DNA from: Nocardia rosealba
Lineage (GTDB): Bacteria > Actinomycetota > Actinomycetes > Mycobacteriales > Mycobacteriaceae
Length of the DNA: 64,000 nucleotides
Reading direction: 5' to 3'
NCBI RefSeq assembly: GCF_020216065.1
Contig: NZ_JAIWNA010000008.1
Coordinates: 177,624 to 241,623, forward strand
The notes below the pieces were generated by a model that was not told where the DNA came from, ran no database searches, and worked only from the letters and a program-made list of their open reading frames with translations. Position 1 is the first letter of the stretch. Each line of letters starts with the position of its first letter. The position numbers were made by a program, and so were the translations under genes. Shown here in pieces: positions 10,065-19,052 of the stretch.

Positions 10065-10838
10065 TCAGGGAACCGGCTGGCAGCGCGGACAGAAATAGAT
10101 GCCACGTTCGCGCTGGGTGATGCGGTCGGCGGGGTCGTCCTCCCCGAGGAGCTCGGAGGCGATGGCGGTGCCGCAGCGCGGACACGGTCGACGGGTGCGC
10201 CCGTAGACCATCGGTCGCCAGGGTGGTTCGTGCGCGGCCTTGCCGAGAACCCGGTGTGACTCGTCGACGAGGGCGGGGAGATCGGCGATATCGCCGACGG
10301 GCGTGGCCGGGTGGACGCGGCGCAGGAAGCAGATCTCGCTGCGGTAGATATTGCCGATGCCCGCCAGGTTGCGCTGGTCGAGCAGGGCGAGGCCGATGGG
10401 GCGGCGCGGATACCCGGACAGGCGACGCAGTGCCTCGTCGGCGTCCCAGCCGGGTCCGAGCAGGTCGGGGCCGAGGTGATCGATGACGGTGTGTTCCTCG
10501 GCGCGCGGCAGGACCTGCACTTTTCCGAGTGAGAAGCCGACGGCCTCGACCTCCTCGGTGGCGAGCACGAGCCTGGCGGTGACCCGCGGTTTGGTCCAGC
10601 GTTGGCCGCAGTGGAACACCCGCCACTCGCCCTCCATTTTCAGGTGGGTGTGGATGCTCACCCGTTCGGTGCGTACGAACAGGTGCTTGCCGTAGCTGGC
10701 GACCTCGTCGACGACCGCACCGACCAGGTCGACGGTGGCGTAGCGCGGCACACGGAAGTCGCTGCGGGTCAGGGTTTTTCCGGCCAGTGCGGTGCGTAGC
10801 CGTTCGGCGGTGCGGAAAACGGTGTCGCCCTCGGGCAT
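10065..10838 (-). CDS. nei2: DNA glycosylase / AP lyase of the Fpg/Nei family (Nei2-like)
   Basis: Nei enzymes remove oxidised pyrimidines and cut the abasic strand by beta,delta-elimination. The 257-residue protein starts MPEGDTVFR, which gives the N-terminal proline nucleophile and the catalytic glutamate once Met is removed. The beta-hairpin lysine lies in SYGKHLFVR. The helix-two-turn-helix is in NLAGIGNIYRSEICF. A C-terminal zinc finger has the pattern CPRC...CPRC. The gene starts 3 bp after the lhr stop on the same strand. The lhr-nei pair is conserved in mycobacteria (Rv3296-Rv3297), which supports the Nei2 call and suggests coordinated repair roles. Confidence 0.9.
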   Translation of the reverse strand: MPEGDTVFRTAERLRTALAGKTLTRSDFRVPRYATVDLVGAVVDEVASYGKHLFVRTERVSIHTHLKMEGEWRVFHCGQRWTKPRVTARLVLATEEVEAVGFSLGKVQVLPRAEEHTVIDHLGPDLLGPGWDADEALRRLSGYPRRPIGLALLDQRNLAGIGNIYRSEICFLRRVHPATPVGDIADLPALVDESHRVLGKAAHEPPWRPMVYGRTRRPCPRCGTAIASELLGEDDPADRITQRERGIYFCPRCQPVP

Positions 10839-10841
10839 CGG

Positions 10842-13800
10842 CTACACCTGCCTGCGCAGTCGGAGTCCGCGCGGGGTCATCGAGAAGCCCGCCTCGACGA
10901 GGACGTCGACGAAGGTGTGGCCGTGCACGGTTTCGCCGTTGATCTTGTCGATCACCAGGCCGTCGACCCGCCGGTCGGTGACCAGTCGCGCCAAGGCGAC
11001 GGCCGCCGTGCGGCGCAGGCCGATGTCCTCGGTGAAGCTGAGCAGGGTCTTGCCGCCGCGCTCCACATAGAGCACCAGTTCGCCGCCGACCAGTACCACC
11101 AGCGCCCCCGCTTTGCGGCCCGGCCGGTGACCGCTGTCGGCATCGCCCTTGGGCCACGGCAGGGCGGCGCCGTAGGGGTTGGCCGGGTCGCAGGCGGCCA
11201 GAGCCACGGCGACGCCTACCCGGTTGTTGTCACGGTCGGTGTCGAAGGAACGTAATCGGTCGACGGTGTCGGTGGTGGAGAACTGCGCGCCACCGAGGGT
11301 GTCGACGAAATAGCCGCGCCTGCACCGGCCACGGTCCTCGAACTCGGTGAGCACCCGGTACATCAGCGCGAACCCGCCCGGCACGCCTTCGTTCTGTACG
11401 GAGCCGCGTGTCAGCACGCCGTACCGCTCGATGAGCTGATCGGCCGTGGCGTGGGCGCGAACGGTGTTGTCGCGCACCCGTTCCGGGAGGATCGACCACC
11501 TGCCTGCCAGGTTCGGTGGGCCGGACCGGGTCGGCATGGACGGGCGGGGGAGGTACGCGCGGGCCCGAGGAGCGCGGCGCGGGGTCCGATGCGCGGTGGT
11601 GCTGCGCGCGGTGCCGGACAGGAGTGCGCGCACCGGGGCGAAGGTGTCGCCGGAAACGTAACCGGCCCAGACCAGCTGCCACAGGGCTTCGCCGACCGCT
11701 TTGTCGTCGAGCAGGCCGGTCGCATCCGACAGTTGCCGGAAGAAATACGCACCGCCGCCACTGAGGTTCGCCGGGAGTCGACGCCCTTCGCCGCCGATGA
11801 CACCGGGTCGGTCCAGATCTATCACCTCGGCCTCGGTGCTGTCGGTCGGTTCACCGCGCCCGGATCGTAGGCGGGGCTCGATATCGGCGCCGAGAGCCAG
11901 GAGCAGGTCCAGCTGAATGTCGGTGGGGTCGATGTCGTCGGGTGGTGGCAGCGTGACCGGGGCCTGTTCGGCCAGGTGCAGGGCGATCCAGCCGTCGCGG
12001 GCGGTGATGGCGCCGTGCCCCGACCAGATCACCTCGCCGGTGGCCATGAGTTCGTCGAGCATGGCGGGGGAGTAGTCGCGCACCCGCATCGGCAGGATCA
12101 GCGACTCCCACGCCGAAGCCGGAACAGGTACGCCCGCCAGCTGTTCCACCACCGTGGCCACACCGTCGATGCCGCGCAACTCGCCCGAACCGACGTGTTG
12201 CCAGGCAGGTAGGAAGCGAGCGAACGCCGCCGTGGCGACCGGCTCGACCTCATGCCGCGCCGCCGCCAGCGACCGACGCCGCAACCGCCGCAACACCTGC
12301 GCGTCACACCACTCACCACCGGCCGCACCGGGCGTGAATTCACCCTCCACAACGCGCTTTTCCGCGAGCAACCGATGCAAGGCGGTGACCGCGACCGCCG
12401 TCCCCAATCCGAATCGCTCGGCAACGGCGGCGGTAGTGAACGGCGCGTGCGTGCGCGCATACCGCCCGACAAGATCGCCCAGCGGATCCGGCACCGGCTC
12501 GATGAACGCCGCAGGCACTCCGATGGGCAACGGCACCCCCAGTGCATCCCGCAACCGAGCCGCATCCTCCACGGCGACCCACCACGTGCGCCCCGCGAAC
12601 GAAACTTCCAGGGCCCGCCGCGAATCCCGCAGTTCGGCGAACCACGCCGGGGCATCGGAGTCCAGGAGCATCTGCGACTCATCACCGCCCACTGACGCAC
12701 CTCCGTCGGCAGCCGCAACGCCTACGACTGATACATCGCTGCCGAGCGACCCGGCGCCCACGGACGACTGATCGTGGCCTGCTGGCGAACTGCCATCGGC
12801 CGAGGGCTTACTTCGGGTCGACACCCCGCTGCCAGCCAGAGGTGCTAGGTCGTCGGCCGCGGCATAGCGAGCAGCGGTCGCGGTCCCGGGGCGGGGTACG
12901 CAGCGGGCGGCGGCTTCGGTGGGCGTGAGGGGGCCGAGGAGGCGGAGCAGGTCGGCCAGGCCTTCGGCGTCGCGGGCGTGGCGTTCGGGGGTTAGGCGTT
13001 GGAGTTCGCGTTCGGTGAGGTCGAGGACCGCTGGGTCGAGGAGTTCGCGGAGTTCGACGCGGCCCAGGAGTTCGGCGAGAAGACTCGAGTCGAGGGCGAG
13101 GGCGGCGGCGCGCCGCTCGGCCAGCGGGCTGTCGCCGTCGTAGAGGAACTGGCCGATGTAGGAGAACAGCAGGGCGTTGGCGAACGGTGACGGGGTTGCG
13201 GTCTCCACCTCGACCAGGCGGATCTCCCGGCGTGCCACCCGCGTGAGCAGGTCGCGCAAGGCGGGCAGGTCGTACACATCGCGCAGGCATTCGCGCACGG
13301 TTTCCAGCAGGATCGGAAACTGCGGGAACTTCCGTGCCACGTCGAGCAATTGGGCCGATCGTTGCCGCTGCTGCCACAGCGGGGCCCGCTTGCCCGGGTC
13401 GCGGCGCGGCAACAGCAGCGCGCGGGCGGCGCACTCGCGGAACCTGGACGCGAACAGCGCCGAACCACCGACCTGCTCGGTGACGATGTCGTCGATCTCG
13501 TCGGGTTCGAACGCGAACAGCTCGGCACCCGGCGGCTGATCCGTGGTGTCGGGCAACCGTACGACAATGCCGTCGTCGGACGCGGTGGGCGCCGCATCGA
13601 TGCCGAATTGCTCCTGCAAACGCGCGCCGACGGCCAGCGCCCACGGTGCGTGCACCGGCGTGCCGTAGGGCGAGTGCAGCACGAGCCGCCAATCACCGAG
13701 TTCGTCCCGGAACCGCTCGACTACGAGCGTCCGATCGGTAGGCAATTGCCCTGTCGCCGTGCGCTGTTCGTCGAGCAGCCCGACAAGATTGGCCGTCGCG

Positions 13801-16037
13801 TTCTGATCCAGCCCAGCGGTCCGCACCAACTCCTCGAGCCGCGCCGCGGGCTTGCTCAGCTCGGCGCCCGCCGGTGCCGCACTGCGTGATCGGGCCGTGC
13901 CGGACTCGCCACCGCGCGGCTCGGCCCCGCTCGATTGGACGCCGCTCGATCTTCCCTGGTCCGCCGCCTCCCTCTTCACCAGCTCGGGCTCGACACCAAC
14001 CGTTTGCTCGTCGTCCGACGCCGTGCCCGTGGCAGCCATCTGAGCTGTCCTGTCGAGACGCGGGGATCGCACGACGTACGACCCGATCGACGACGGAACC
14101 TCTTGTCCGGCAGCGGTATCCGCAGTCGCGAATGCCTTGCCGCGCGCCAGGGTGCCCATACCGGCGACGATCCGGGTCAGTTCCTCGGCCGGAACCTGCC
14201 CGGCCGTCCGTACGAATTCGCCGAGCGCCGCACCGAGCTCGGCCGGCCGGCCCAGCCCGTCGCCATGCCAGAACGGCAAGCGGCCGGGCAGCCCGAACGC
14301 GGGCGACACCAGCACCCGGTCGAAGGTGATCTCCTCGATCCGCCAACTCGTCGCACCGAGCGCGAACACATCACCGACGCGGGACTCGTAGACCATCTCC
14401 TCGTCGAGTTCACCTACACGGGAAGCCTTCTCACCCACCATGAACACCGCGAACATCCCGCGATCGGGAATCGCCCCACCCGAGGTGACCGCCAGGCGCT
14501 GCGCACCGGGGCGGCCGGTGAGCGTGCCCGCGTCGCGATCCCACACCACGCGGGGCCGCAGCTCGGCGAACTCGTCGGACGGATACCGACCGGCGAGCAG
14601 ATCGAGCACGGATTCATAGGCCGAGCGGGGCAGCTGCGCGTAGCTTCCGGTCGACCGGACGACATCGAACCAGGCGTCGACATCGAGCGGTTCCAGCGCG
14701 CACGCGGCAACGGTCTGCTGGGCGAGGATGTCGAGCGGATGCGCGGGGATCTGGAGCAGTTCGATCTGCCCGGACAGCATGCGCTGGGCGGCGACGGTGC
14801 AATGGATGACATCGGTGCGGTGCTTGGGAAACAGCACACCCCGCGAGATCTCGCCCACCTGGTGCCCGGCCCGTCCGACCCGTTGCAACCCACTCGCCAC
14901 CGACGGCGGCGCTTCCACCTGCACGACCAGGTCGACCGCACCCATGTCGATGCCCAGCTCGAGACTGCTCGTGGCAACCACGCACCGCAGCCGGCCGGTC
15001 TTGAGGTCGTCCTCGATGATCGCCCGCTGCTCCTTGCTCACCGACCCGTGATGGGCGCGCGCCAGCAGGTGTTCGGCACCGTGGATCACCTCGGTGGACG
15101 GCCCGAGCTGGGCGGGCGGGGCGTGCTCGGTCTCGACCGGTTCGCCGAGCTTGGCGGCGTAGGCCTCGTTGAGCCGGGCGGTCAACCGTTCGGCCAGGCG
15201 CCGCGAGTTCGCGAACACGATCGAGGACCGATGCTCGAGCACCAGGTCGACGATGGCCTCGTCGACATGTGGCCAGATCGAACCCGGCTGGTCGGAGTCG
15301 CCGCCGGGATCGGTCATATCCGCCACCGGCACCCGAACCGACAGGTCGAAGGTCTTCGGTGCGGGTGGCCGAACGATGGTGATCGGCGCGTCGCCGACGA
15401 GGAACCGCCCGACCTCCTCGGGCGGGCGGACGGTGGCCGACAGCCCGATGCGCTGTGCGGGCCGCTCGGTGAGCTGATCGAGCCGGGCCAGCGACAACGC
15501 CAGGTGCGCACCGCGTTTGGAGCCGGCGATGGCGTGCACTTCGTCGACGATCACCGTCTCGACCTCGGCGAGCGTTTCGCGGGCCGCGGAGGTGAGCATC
15601 AGGAACAGTGATTCGGGTGTGGTGATGAGAATGTCGGGTGGGGTGCGCTGCATCGCCCGGCGCTGTGCGGGGGTGGTGTCACCGGATCGCACGCCCACCG
15701 AGATCTCCGGCGGGTCGAGCCCCAGCCGCTTCGCCGTCTGGGTGACTCCGACCAGCGGGGCTCGCAGGTTCCGCTCCACGTCCACGGCCAGGGCTTTCAG
15801 CGGTGAGACATAGAGCACGGACGTCCCTCGGCGGGTGCCGGGTTCGGCGGGCCCACGCTGGGCGAGCTGGTCGATCGCCCACAGGAACGCCGACAGCGTC
15901 TTGCCCGAGCCGGTCGGTGCGACGACAAGGGTGTGCTGCCCGTCGGCGATGGCCTGCCACGCGCCGAGCTGAGCCGACGTCGCCTCGGGGAAGGCGCCGT
16001 CGAACCACTGCGCGGTAGCGGGGGAGAACCGGTCCAT
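10842..16037 (-). CDS. lhr: ATP-dependent DNA/RNA helicase Lhr
   Basis: Lhr is a superfamily 2, 3'-to-5' helicase linked to DNA repair. I place the start at ATG 16037 (MDRFSPATAQWF), giving 1,731 residues; longer in-frame versions run into the divergent gene. Walker A (APTGSGKT) lies at about residues 40-47. The DEVH box (VIVDEVHAIAG), SATVRPPEEV, the motif VI region (QRVGRAGHQVG) and the winged-helix/Lhr-core segments follow, then the long C-terminal Lhr domain. It is longer than the ~1,510 residues recalled for mycobacterial Lhr. Part of the excess is two low-complexity Ser/Ala/Gly-rich insertions, near residues 666-730 and 1069-1126. It is followed 3 bp later by nei2 and probably co-transcribed with it. 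Confidence 0.92.
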   Translation of the reverse strand: MDRFSPATAQWFDGAFPEATSAQLGAWQAIADGQHTLVVAPTGSGKTLSAFLWAIDQLAQRGPAEPGTRRGTSVLYVSPLKALAVDVERNLRAPLVGVTQTAKRLGLDPPEISVGVRSGDTTPAQRRAMQRTPPDILITTPESLFLMLTSAARETLAEVETVIVDEVHAIAGSKRGAHLALSLARLDQLTERPAQRIGLSATVRPPEEVGRFLVGDAPITIVRPPAPKTFDLSVRVPVADMTDPGGDSDQPGSIWPHVDEAIVDLVLEHRSSIVFANSRRLAERLTARLNEAYAAKLGEPVETEHAPPAQLGPSTEVIHGAEHLLARAHHGSVSKEQRAIIEDDLKTGRLRCVVATSSLELGIDMGAVDLVVQVEAPPSVASGLQRVGRAGHQVGEISRGVLFPKHRTDVIHCTVAAQRMLSGQIELLQIPAHPLDILAQQTVAACALEPLDVDAWFDVVRSTGSYAQLPRSAYESVLDLLAGRYPSDEFAELRPRVVWDRDAGTLTGRPGAQRLAVTSGGAIPDRGMFAVFMVGEKASRVGELDEEMVYESRVGDVFALGATSWRIEEITFDRVLVSPAFGLPGRLPFWHGDGLGRPAELGAALGEFVRTAGQVPAEELTRIVAGMGTLARGKAFATADTAAGQEVPSSIGSYVVRSPRLDRTAQMAATGTASDDEQTVGVEPELVKREAADQGRSSGVQSSGAEPRGGESGTARSRSAAPAGAELSKPAARLEELVRTAGLDQNATANLVGLLDEQRTATGQLPTDRTLVVERFRDELGDWRLVLHSPYGTPVHAPWALAVGARLQEQFGIDAAPTASDDGIVVRLPDTTDQPPGAELFAFEPDEIDDIVTEQVGGSALFASRFRECAARALLLPRRDPGKRAPLWQQRQRSAQLLDVARKFPQFPILLETVRECLRDVYDLPALRDLLTRVARREIRLVEVETATPSPFANALLFSYIGQFLYDGDSPLAERRAAALALDSSLLAELLGRVELRELLDPAVLDLTERELQRLTPERHARDAEGLADLLRLLGPLTPTEAAARCVPRPGTATAARYAAADDLAPLAGSGVSTRSKPSADGSSPAGHDQSSVGAGSLGSDVSVVGVAAADGGASVGGDESQMLLDSDAPAWFAELRDSRRALEVSFAGRTWWVAVEDAARLRDALGVPLPIGVPAAFIEPVPDPLGDLVGRYARTHAPFTTAAVAERFGLGTAVAVTALHRLLAEKRVVEGEFTPGAAGGEWCDAQVLRRLRRRSLAAARHEVEPVATAAFARFLPAWQHVGSGELRGIDGVATVVEQLAGVPVPASAWESLILPMRVRDYSPAMLDELMATGEVIWSGHGAITARDGWIALHLAEQAPVTLPPPDDIDPTDIQLDLLLALGADIEPRLRSGRGEPTDSTEAEVIDLDRPGVIGGEGRRLPANLSGGGAYFFRQLSDATGLLDDKAVGEALWQLVWAGYVSGDTFAPVRALLSGTARSTTAHRTPRRAPRARAYLPRPSMPTRSGPPNLAGRWSILPERVRDNTVRAHATADQLIERYGVLTRGSVQNEGVPGGFALMYRVLTEFEDRGRCRRGYFVDTLGGAQFSTTDTVDRLRSFDTDRDNNRVGVAVALAACDPANPYGAALPWPKGDADSGHRPGRKAGALVVLVGGELVLYVERGGKTLLSFTEDIGLRRTAAVALARLVTDRRVDGLVIDKINGETVHGHTFVDVLVEAGFSMTPRGLRLRRQV

Positions 16038-16171
16038 GAGATTCAGTGTGCACCCACCCACCGACAGGTTCCGCGATCCGCGCGCCGCCCGCGACCAGCG
16101 TCGATGCCACGGTCGAGGAAGATTCCCCGGTCGAGCCGGGGTGAGGGGTGTGGCTCGGAACACGTCCGCCG

Positions 16172-16177
16172 TACCCT
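16172..16177 (+). promoter_or_regulatory. putative -10 box, leaderless start of the phosphatase-like gene
   Basis: TACCCT fits the actinobacterial -10 pattern TANNNT and ends 8 nt before GTG 16186. No Shine-Dalgarno lies between them. Confidence 0.4.
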
Positions 16178-16185
16178 GGTCCATC

Positions 16186-16728
16186 GTGCAAACGGTGCTG
16201 AGAGTCGACCTCGTCGGCCACGGCCTCACCGAGGCGGTGCGCAAGGCGCGTTTCCCGGTCGACGAATCCCTGGACAAGGCGGGCCTCGCGGCGCTGGATA
16301 CGTGCTCGCCGCTCACCGGGGCGCAGGTGCGGACGGGCCCGGAACGTCGGGTGCGTGAGACCGCCGAGGCGCTCGGGCTGGTGGGCGAGCGGGACGAGCG
16401 ACTACGTGACCTGGACGCGGGTGCGTGGCGGGGTACCGAGATGGGCAGGCTGCCGCAGGATCAGCTGTTCGCCTGGCTCACCGATCCGGCATTCCGTGGA
16501 CACGGTGGTGAGTCGGTGACCGACCTGGTGGAGCGGGTGCGCTTCTGGCTGGCAGAGATCGCCTCGGCGGGTCTGGATACCGTCGCGGTGACGCATCCGT
16601 CGGTGATCCGCGCGGCGCTGCTGGTCGTCCTCGACGCACCACCGAAGTCCTTCTGGCGCCTCGATGTGCAGCCCGCGAGCGTCACCCGGCTGCATTTTCG
16701 CGGCAATTGGACGTTGCGACTGGGATGA
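16186..16728 (+). CDS. histidine-phosphatase-superfamily protein with altered RHG motif
   Basis: This 180-residue protein of the phosphoglycerate-mutase-like fold starts at GTG 16186. A TACCCT box ends 8 nt before the start and no Shine-Dalgarno is visible, so the mRNA may be leaderless. The first active-site motif, normally (L/V)xRHG, reads DLVGHGLTEA: the phosphate-binding Arg is a Gly while the nucleophilic His is kept. The middle motif GPERRVRETAEAL, the DLDAGAWRG segment and the second His (VTHPSVIRAAL) are present. Loss of the Arg suggests weak or changed phosphatase activity. It diverges from lhr and ends at a strong hairpin shared with the tRNA gene. Confidence 0.78.
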   Translation: MQTVLRVDLVGHGLTEAVRKARFPVDESLDKAGLAALDTCSPLTGAQVRTGPERRVRETAEALGLVGERDERLRDLDAGAWRGTEMGRLPQDQLFAWLTDPAFRGHGGESVTDLVERVRFWLAEIASAGLDTVAVTHPSVIRAALLVVLDAPPKSFWRLDVQPASVTRLHFRGNWTLRLG

Positions 16729-16733
16729 ACGAC

Positions 16734-16765
16734 GAAAGCCCCGGAGTCGAAACTCCGGGGCTTTC
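16734..16765. terminator. bidirectional 13-bp hairpin between the phosphatase-like gene and tRNA-fMet
   Basis: Bases 16734-16746 pair perfectly with 16753-16765 around a TCGAAA loop. The hairpin starts 6 nt after the stop at 16728 and ends 3 nt past the tRNA 3' end on the other strand. It could therefore end both transcripts. Confidence 0.8.
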
Positions 16766-16768
16766 GGG

Positions 16769-16845
16769 TGGTAGCGGGAACAGGATTTGAACCTGCGACC
16801 TCTGGGTTATGAGCCCAGCGAGCTACCGAGCTGCTCCATCCCGCG
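16769..16845 (-). tRNA. initiator tRNA-Met (anticodon CAT)
   Basis: The 77-nt gene on the minus strand folds into a full cloverleaf with an encoded 3' CCA. The anticodon loop is CTCATAA. The anticodon stem carries the three consecutive G:C pairs (GGG/CCC) that mark initiator tRNA. The T loop is GTTCAAAT. The first acceptor pair is a C1 x U72 mismatch, which serves the same purpose as the C1 x A72 mismatch of E. coli tRNA-fMet. Elongator tRNA-Met would have a paired first position. Confidence 0.93.
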
Positions 16846-16898
16846 TTGCATTCACTACTGTACACGCGGGGTGGCCGAAGGCGAAATCGCCCCTGTGA

Positions 16899-18425
16899 TC
16901 AGCCGAAATGGATGCCCTGGGCGAGTGGGAGTTCGGTGGAGTAGTTGATCGTGTTGGTCGCCCGGCGCATGTAGGCCTTCCAGGAGTCGGACCCGGATTC
17001 GCGCCCGCCGCCGGTGTTCTTCTCGCCGCCGAACGCCCCACCGATCTCCGCGCCGGAGGTGCCGATGTTGACATTGGCGATGCCGCAATCGGATCCGGCG
17101 ACGAACTGTTCGGCCTCGCGCTGGTCGAGTGTGAAGATGGCCGAGGAAAGGCCCTGGGTCACACCGTTGTTCAGTGCGATGGCGTCGTCGAGGTCGTCGT
17201 AGGTGAGCACGTACAGGATCGGTGCGAAGGTCTCCTCCCGCACCAGTTCGGTCTGCGCGGGCATCCGCACGAGCGCGGGCCGCACGTAGTACGCCTCGGA
17301 TCCGATCAACTCCACCCGCTCACCGCCGCAGACGATGTCGCCACCCTCGTCCTTCGCGCGCAGCAGCGCCGCCTGCATCGCCGTGTAGGCGCGTTCGTTG
17401 ACGAGCGGGCCGACGAGCACGCCGTCGTCGAGCGGATTGCCCACGGGCAGTTGGCTGTACGCCGCCGACAGTCGCTCGACGAGCTGATCGGCGATCGAGC
17501 TGTGCACGATCAACCTGCGCAGCGTGGTGCACCGCTGACCAGCGGTGCCCGCCGCCGCGAACACGATCCCGCGCACCGCCAGTTCCAGATCCGCGCTCGG
17601 CGCCACGATCGCGGCATTGTTGCCGCCGAGCTCGAGCAGGCACCGCCCGAACCGGGCCGCCACCCGTGGCGCGACGATGCTACCCATCCGCACCGAGCCG
17701 GTCGCGCTCAGCAACGCCACCCGTGGGTCGTCGACGAGCGCCTCGCCCACGGTCGCGTCGCCCTGAACGAGTTGGTGCACTTGAGGATCCGCGCCGACCT
17801 CGAGGGCGGCCCGGCGCAGCAGCGTGTGACAGGCCAACGCGGTGAGCGGGGTCGTCTCCGACGGCTTCCACACCACCGTGTCACCACAGACCAGCGCGAT
17901 GGCGGTGTTCCACGCCCACACCGCGACCGGGAAGTTGAACGCCGAGATCACCCCGACCACACCCAGCGGGTGCCAGGTCTCCATGAGCCGATGGCCGGGC
18001 CGCTCCGACGGCATGGTCGCGCCGTAGAGCTGACGCGACAGGCCGATCGCGAACTCGCAGACGTCGATCATCTCCTGCACCTCGCCGAGTGCTTCGGCGC
18101 CGATCTTGCCCGCCTCGAGCGTGACCAGTTCGGCCAGCTCGTCCTGATGGGCGACCAGCAACGCCGACAGCCTGCGCACCAGCGCCGCACGCACCGGGGC
18201 GGGCACCGTGCACCACGATTCGAAGGCGGTGGCCGCGCGACCGATCGCGGCGTCCACGTCGGCCGTCGTGTCGGGAGTGAGCGGCAGCAGGACACCACCG
18301 GAGATCGGGGTGCGCGCGAGCAGGACGCCCGGCTCGGGCACGTCGGCGCCGAGGCCGTGCAGCAGGGCCCTCGCGCGCAGCGAGAGCTGTTCGGAGAAAT
18401 GCTCGGTCACGGTGTGCGTCATCAC
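16899..18425 (-). CDS. pcd: L-piperidine-6-carboxylate / alpha-aminoadipate semialdehyde dehydrogenase (ALDH7 type)
   Basis: This enzyme oxidises aminoadipate semialdehyde, which exists in equilibrium with piperideine-6-carboxylate, to L-alpha-aminoadipate with NAD. The 508-residue protein shows aldehyde dehydrogenase signatures: SAFNFPVAVWAWN (cofactor binding), WKPSETTPL, the catalytic Glu in LLELGGNNAA, and the catalytic Cys in TAGQRCTTLRR. The GQRCTT form and the C-terminal EIGGAFGGEKNTGGGRESGS region are typical of the antiquitin (ALDH7) group. The start is ATG 18425 after AGAAGGTGA. Together with lat, which makes the semialdehyde from lysine, it completes lysine to alpha-aminoadipate. 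It is divergent from lrpA, its likely regulator. Confidence 0.9.
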   Translation of the reverse strand: MMTHTVTEHFSEQLSLRARALLHGLGADVPEPGVLLARTPISGGVLLPLTPDTTADVDAAIGRAATAFESWCTVPAPVRAALVRRLSALLVAHQDELAELVTLEAGKIGAEALGEVQEMIDVCEFAIGLSRQLYGATMPSERPGHRLMETWHPLGVVGVISAFNFPVAVWAWNTAIALVCGDTVVWKPSETTPLTALACHTLLRRAALEVGADPQVHQLVQGDATVGEALVDDPRVALLSATGSVRMGSIVAPRVAARFGRCLLELGGNNAAIVAPSADLELAVRGIVFAAAGTAGQRCTTLRRLIVHSSIADQLVERLSAAYSQLPVGNPLDDGVLVGPLVNERAYTAMQAALLRAKDEGGDIVCGGERVELIGSEAYYVRPALVRMPAQTELVREETFAPILYVLTYDDLDDAIALNNGVTQGLSSAIFTLDQREAEQFVAGSDCGIANVNIGTSGAEIGGAFGGEKNTGGGRESGSDSWKAYMRRATNTINYSTELPLAQGIHFG

Positions 18426-18523
18426 TGTTCACCTTCTGCTGTTGGTACGACTCACGGAAAAGTTCGCTCGGATTTCGGAGGAGAACAGAAAGAAGTCTTC
18501 CCCGCGCAACCCCCGGCCTGCGT

Positions 18524-18529
18524 TAGCCT
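18524..18529 (+). promoter_or_regulatory. putative -10 box, leaderless start of lrpA
   Basis: TAGCCT fits TANNNT and ends 6 nt before ATG 18536. The short gap has no Shine-Dalgarno. Confidence 0.45.
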
Positions 18530-18535
18530 TCGCTG

Positions 18536-18988
18536 ATGGCGGATACACCGGCTAGACCCCAGCTCGACGATATCGACCGGCTCCTGATCAGAGAGCTGAT
18601 GAACGACGGGCGCGCCACCCTGTCGAATCTGGCGGAGAAGGCCAGCCTCTCGGTGTCGGCGGTGCAGTCACGGGTGCGCAGGCTAGAGGCGCGCGGCGTG
18701 ATCCGTGGATACACGGCCAACGTCGACCCCGAAGCGCTCGGGCACCTGCTGTCGGCATTCGTCGCGATCACTCCTCTCGACCCGTCCCAGCCCGATGACG
18801 CGCCCGCATTGTTGCAGCACGTTCCCGGCATCGAGGCGTGCCACTCGGTGGCGGGCGAGGAGAGCTACGTCCTGCTGGTGCGGGTGGCCTCACCCCGGCA
18901 TCTCGAACAGCTGCTGCAGGAGATCCGGGCCACCGCCAATGTACGGACGCGCAGCACCATCATCCTGCAGACATTCTACGACAGGTAA
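18536..18988 (+). CDS. lrpA: Lrp/AsnC-family transcriptional regulator
   Basis: This 150-residue protein has two parts. The N-terminal winged helix (LDDIDRLLIRELMNDGR, then NLAEKASLSVSAVQSRVRRLE) binds DNA. The C-terminal RAM/ASNC domain senses amino acids and oligomerises (GIEACHSVAGEESYVLLVRV). It sits between divergent pcd and co-directional lat, as LrpA (Rv3291c) does beside lat in M. tuberculosis, so control of lysine catabolism is the likely job. The start at ATG 18536 follows a TAGCCT box by 6 nt. The gap to lat is 64 bp, and lat has its own promoter-like box, so read-through and separate initiation are both possible. Confidence 0.92.
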   Translation: MADTPARPQLDDIDRLLIRELMNDGRATLSNLAEKASLSVSAVQSRVRRLEARGVIRGYTANVDPEALGHLLSAFVAITPLDPSQPDDAPALLQHVPGIEACHSVAGEESYVLLVRVASPRHLEQLLQEIRATANVRTRSTIILQTFYDR

Positions 18989-19040
18989 CGATTCTTCGTA
19001 ATTAATCCGTCATTCCGTGGATGTTCCGTAAATAGTTGCG

Positions 19041-19046
19041 TACCCT
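19041..19046 (+). promoter_or_regulatory. putative -10 box, leaderless start of lat
   Basis: TACCCT ends 6 nt before the lat start codon GTG 19053, with no Shine-Dalgarno between them. This fits transcription starting at or next to the start codon. Confidence 0.45.
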
Positions 19047-19052
19047 CGGGTC

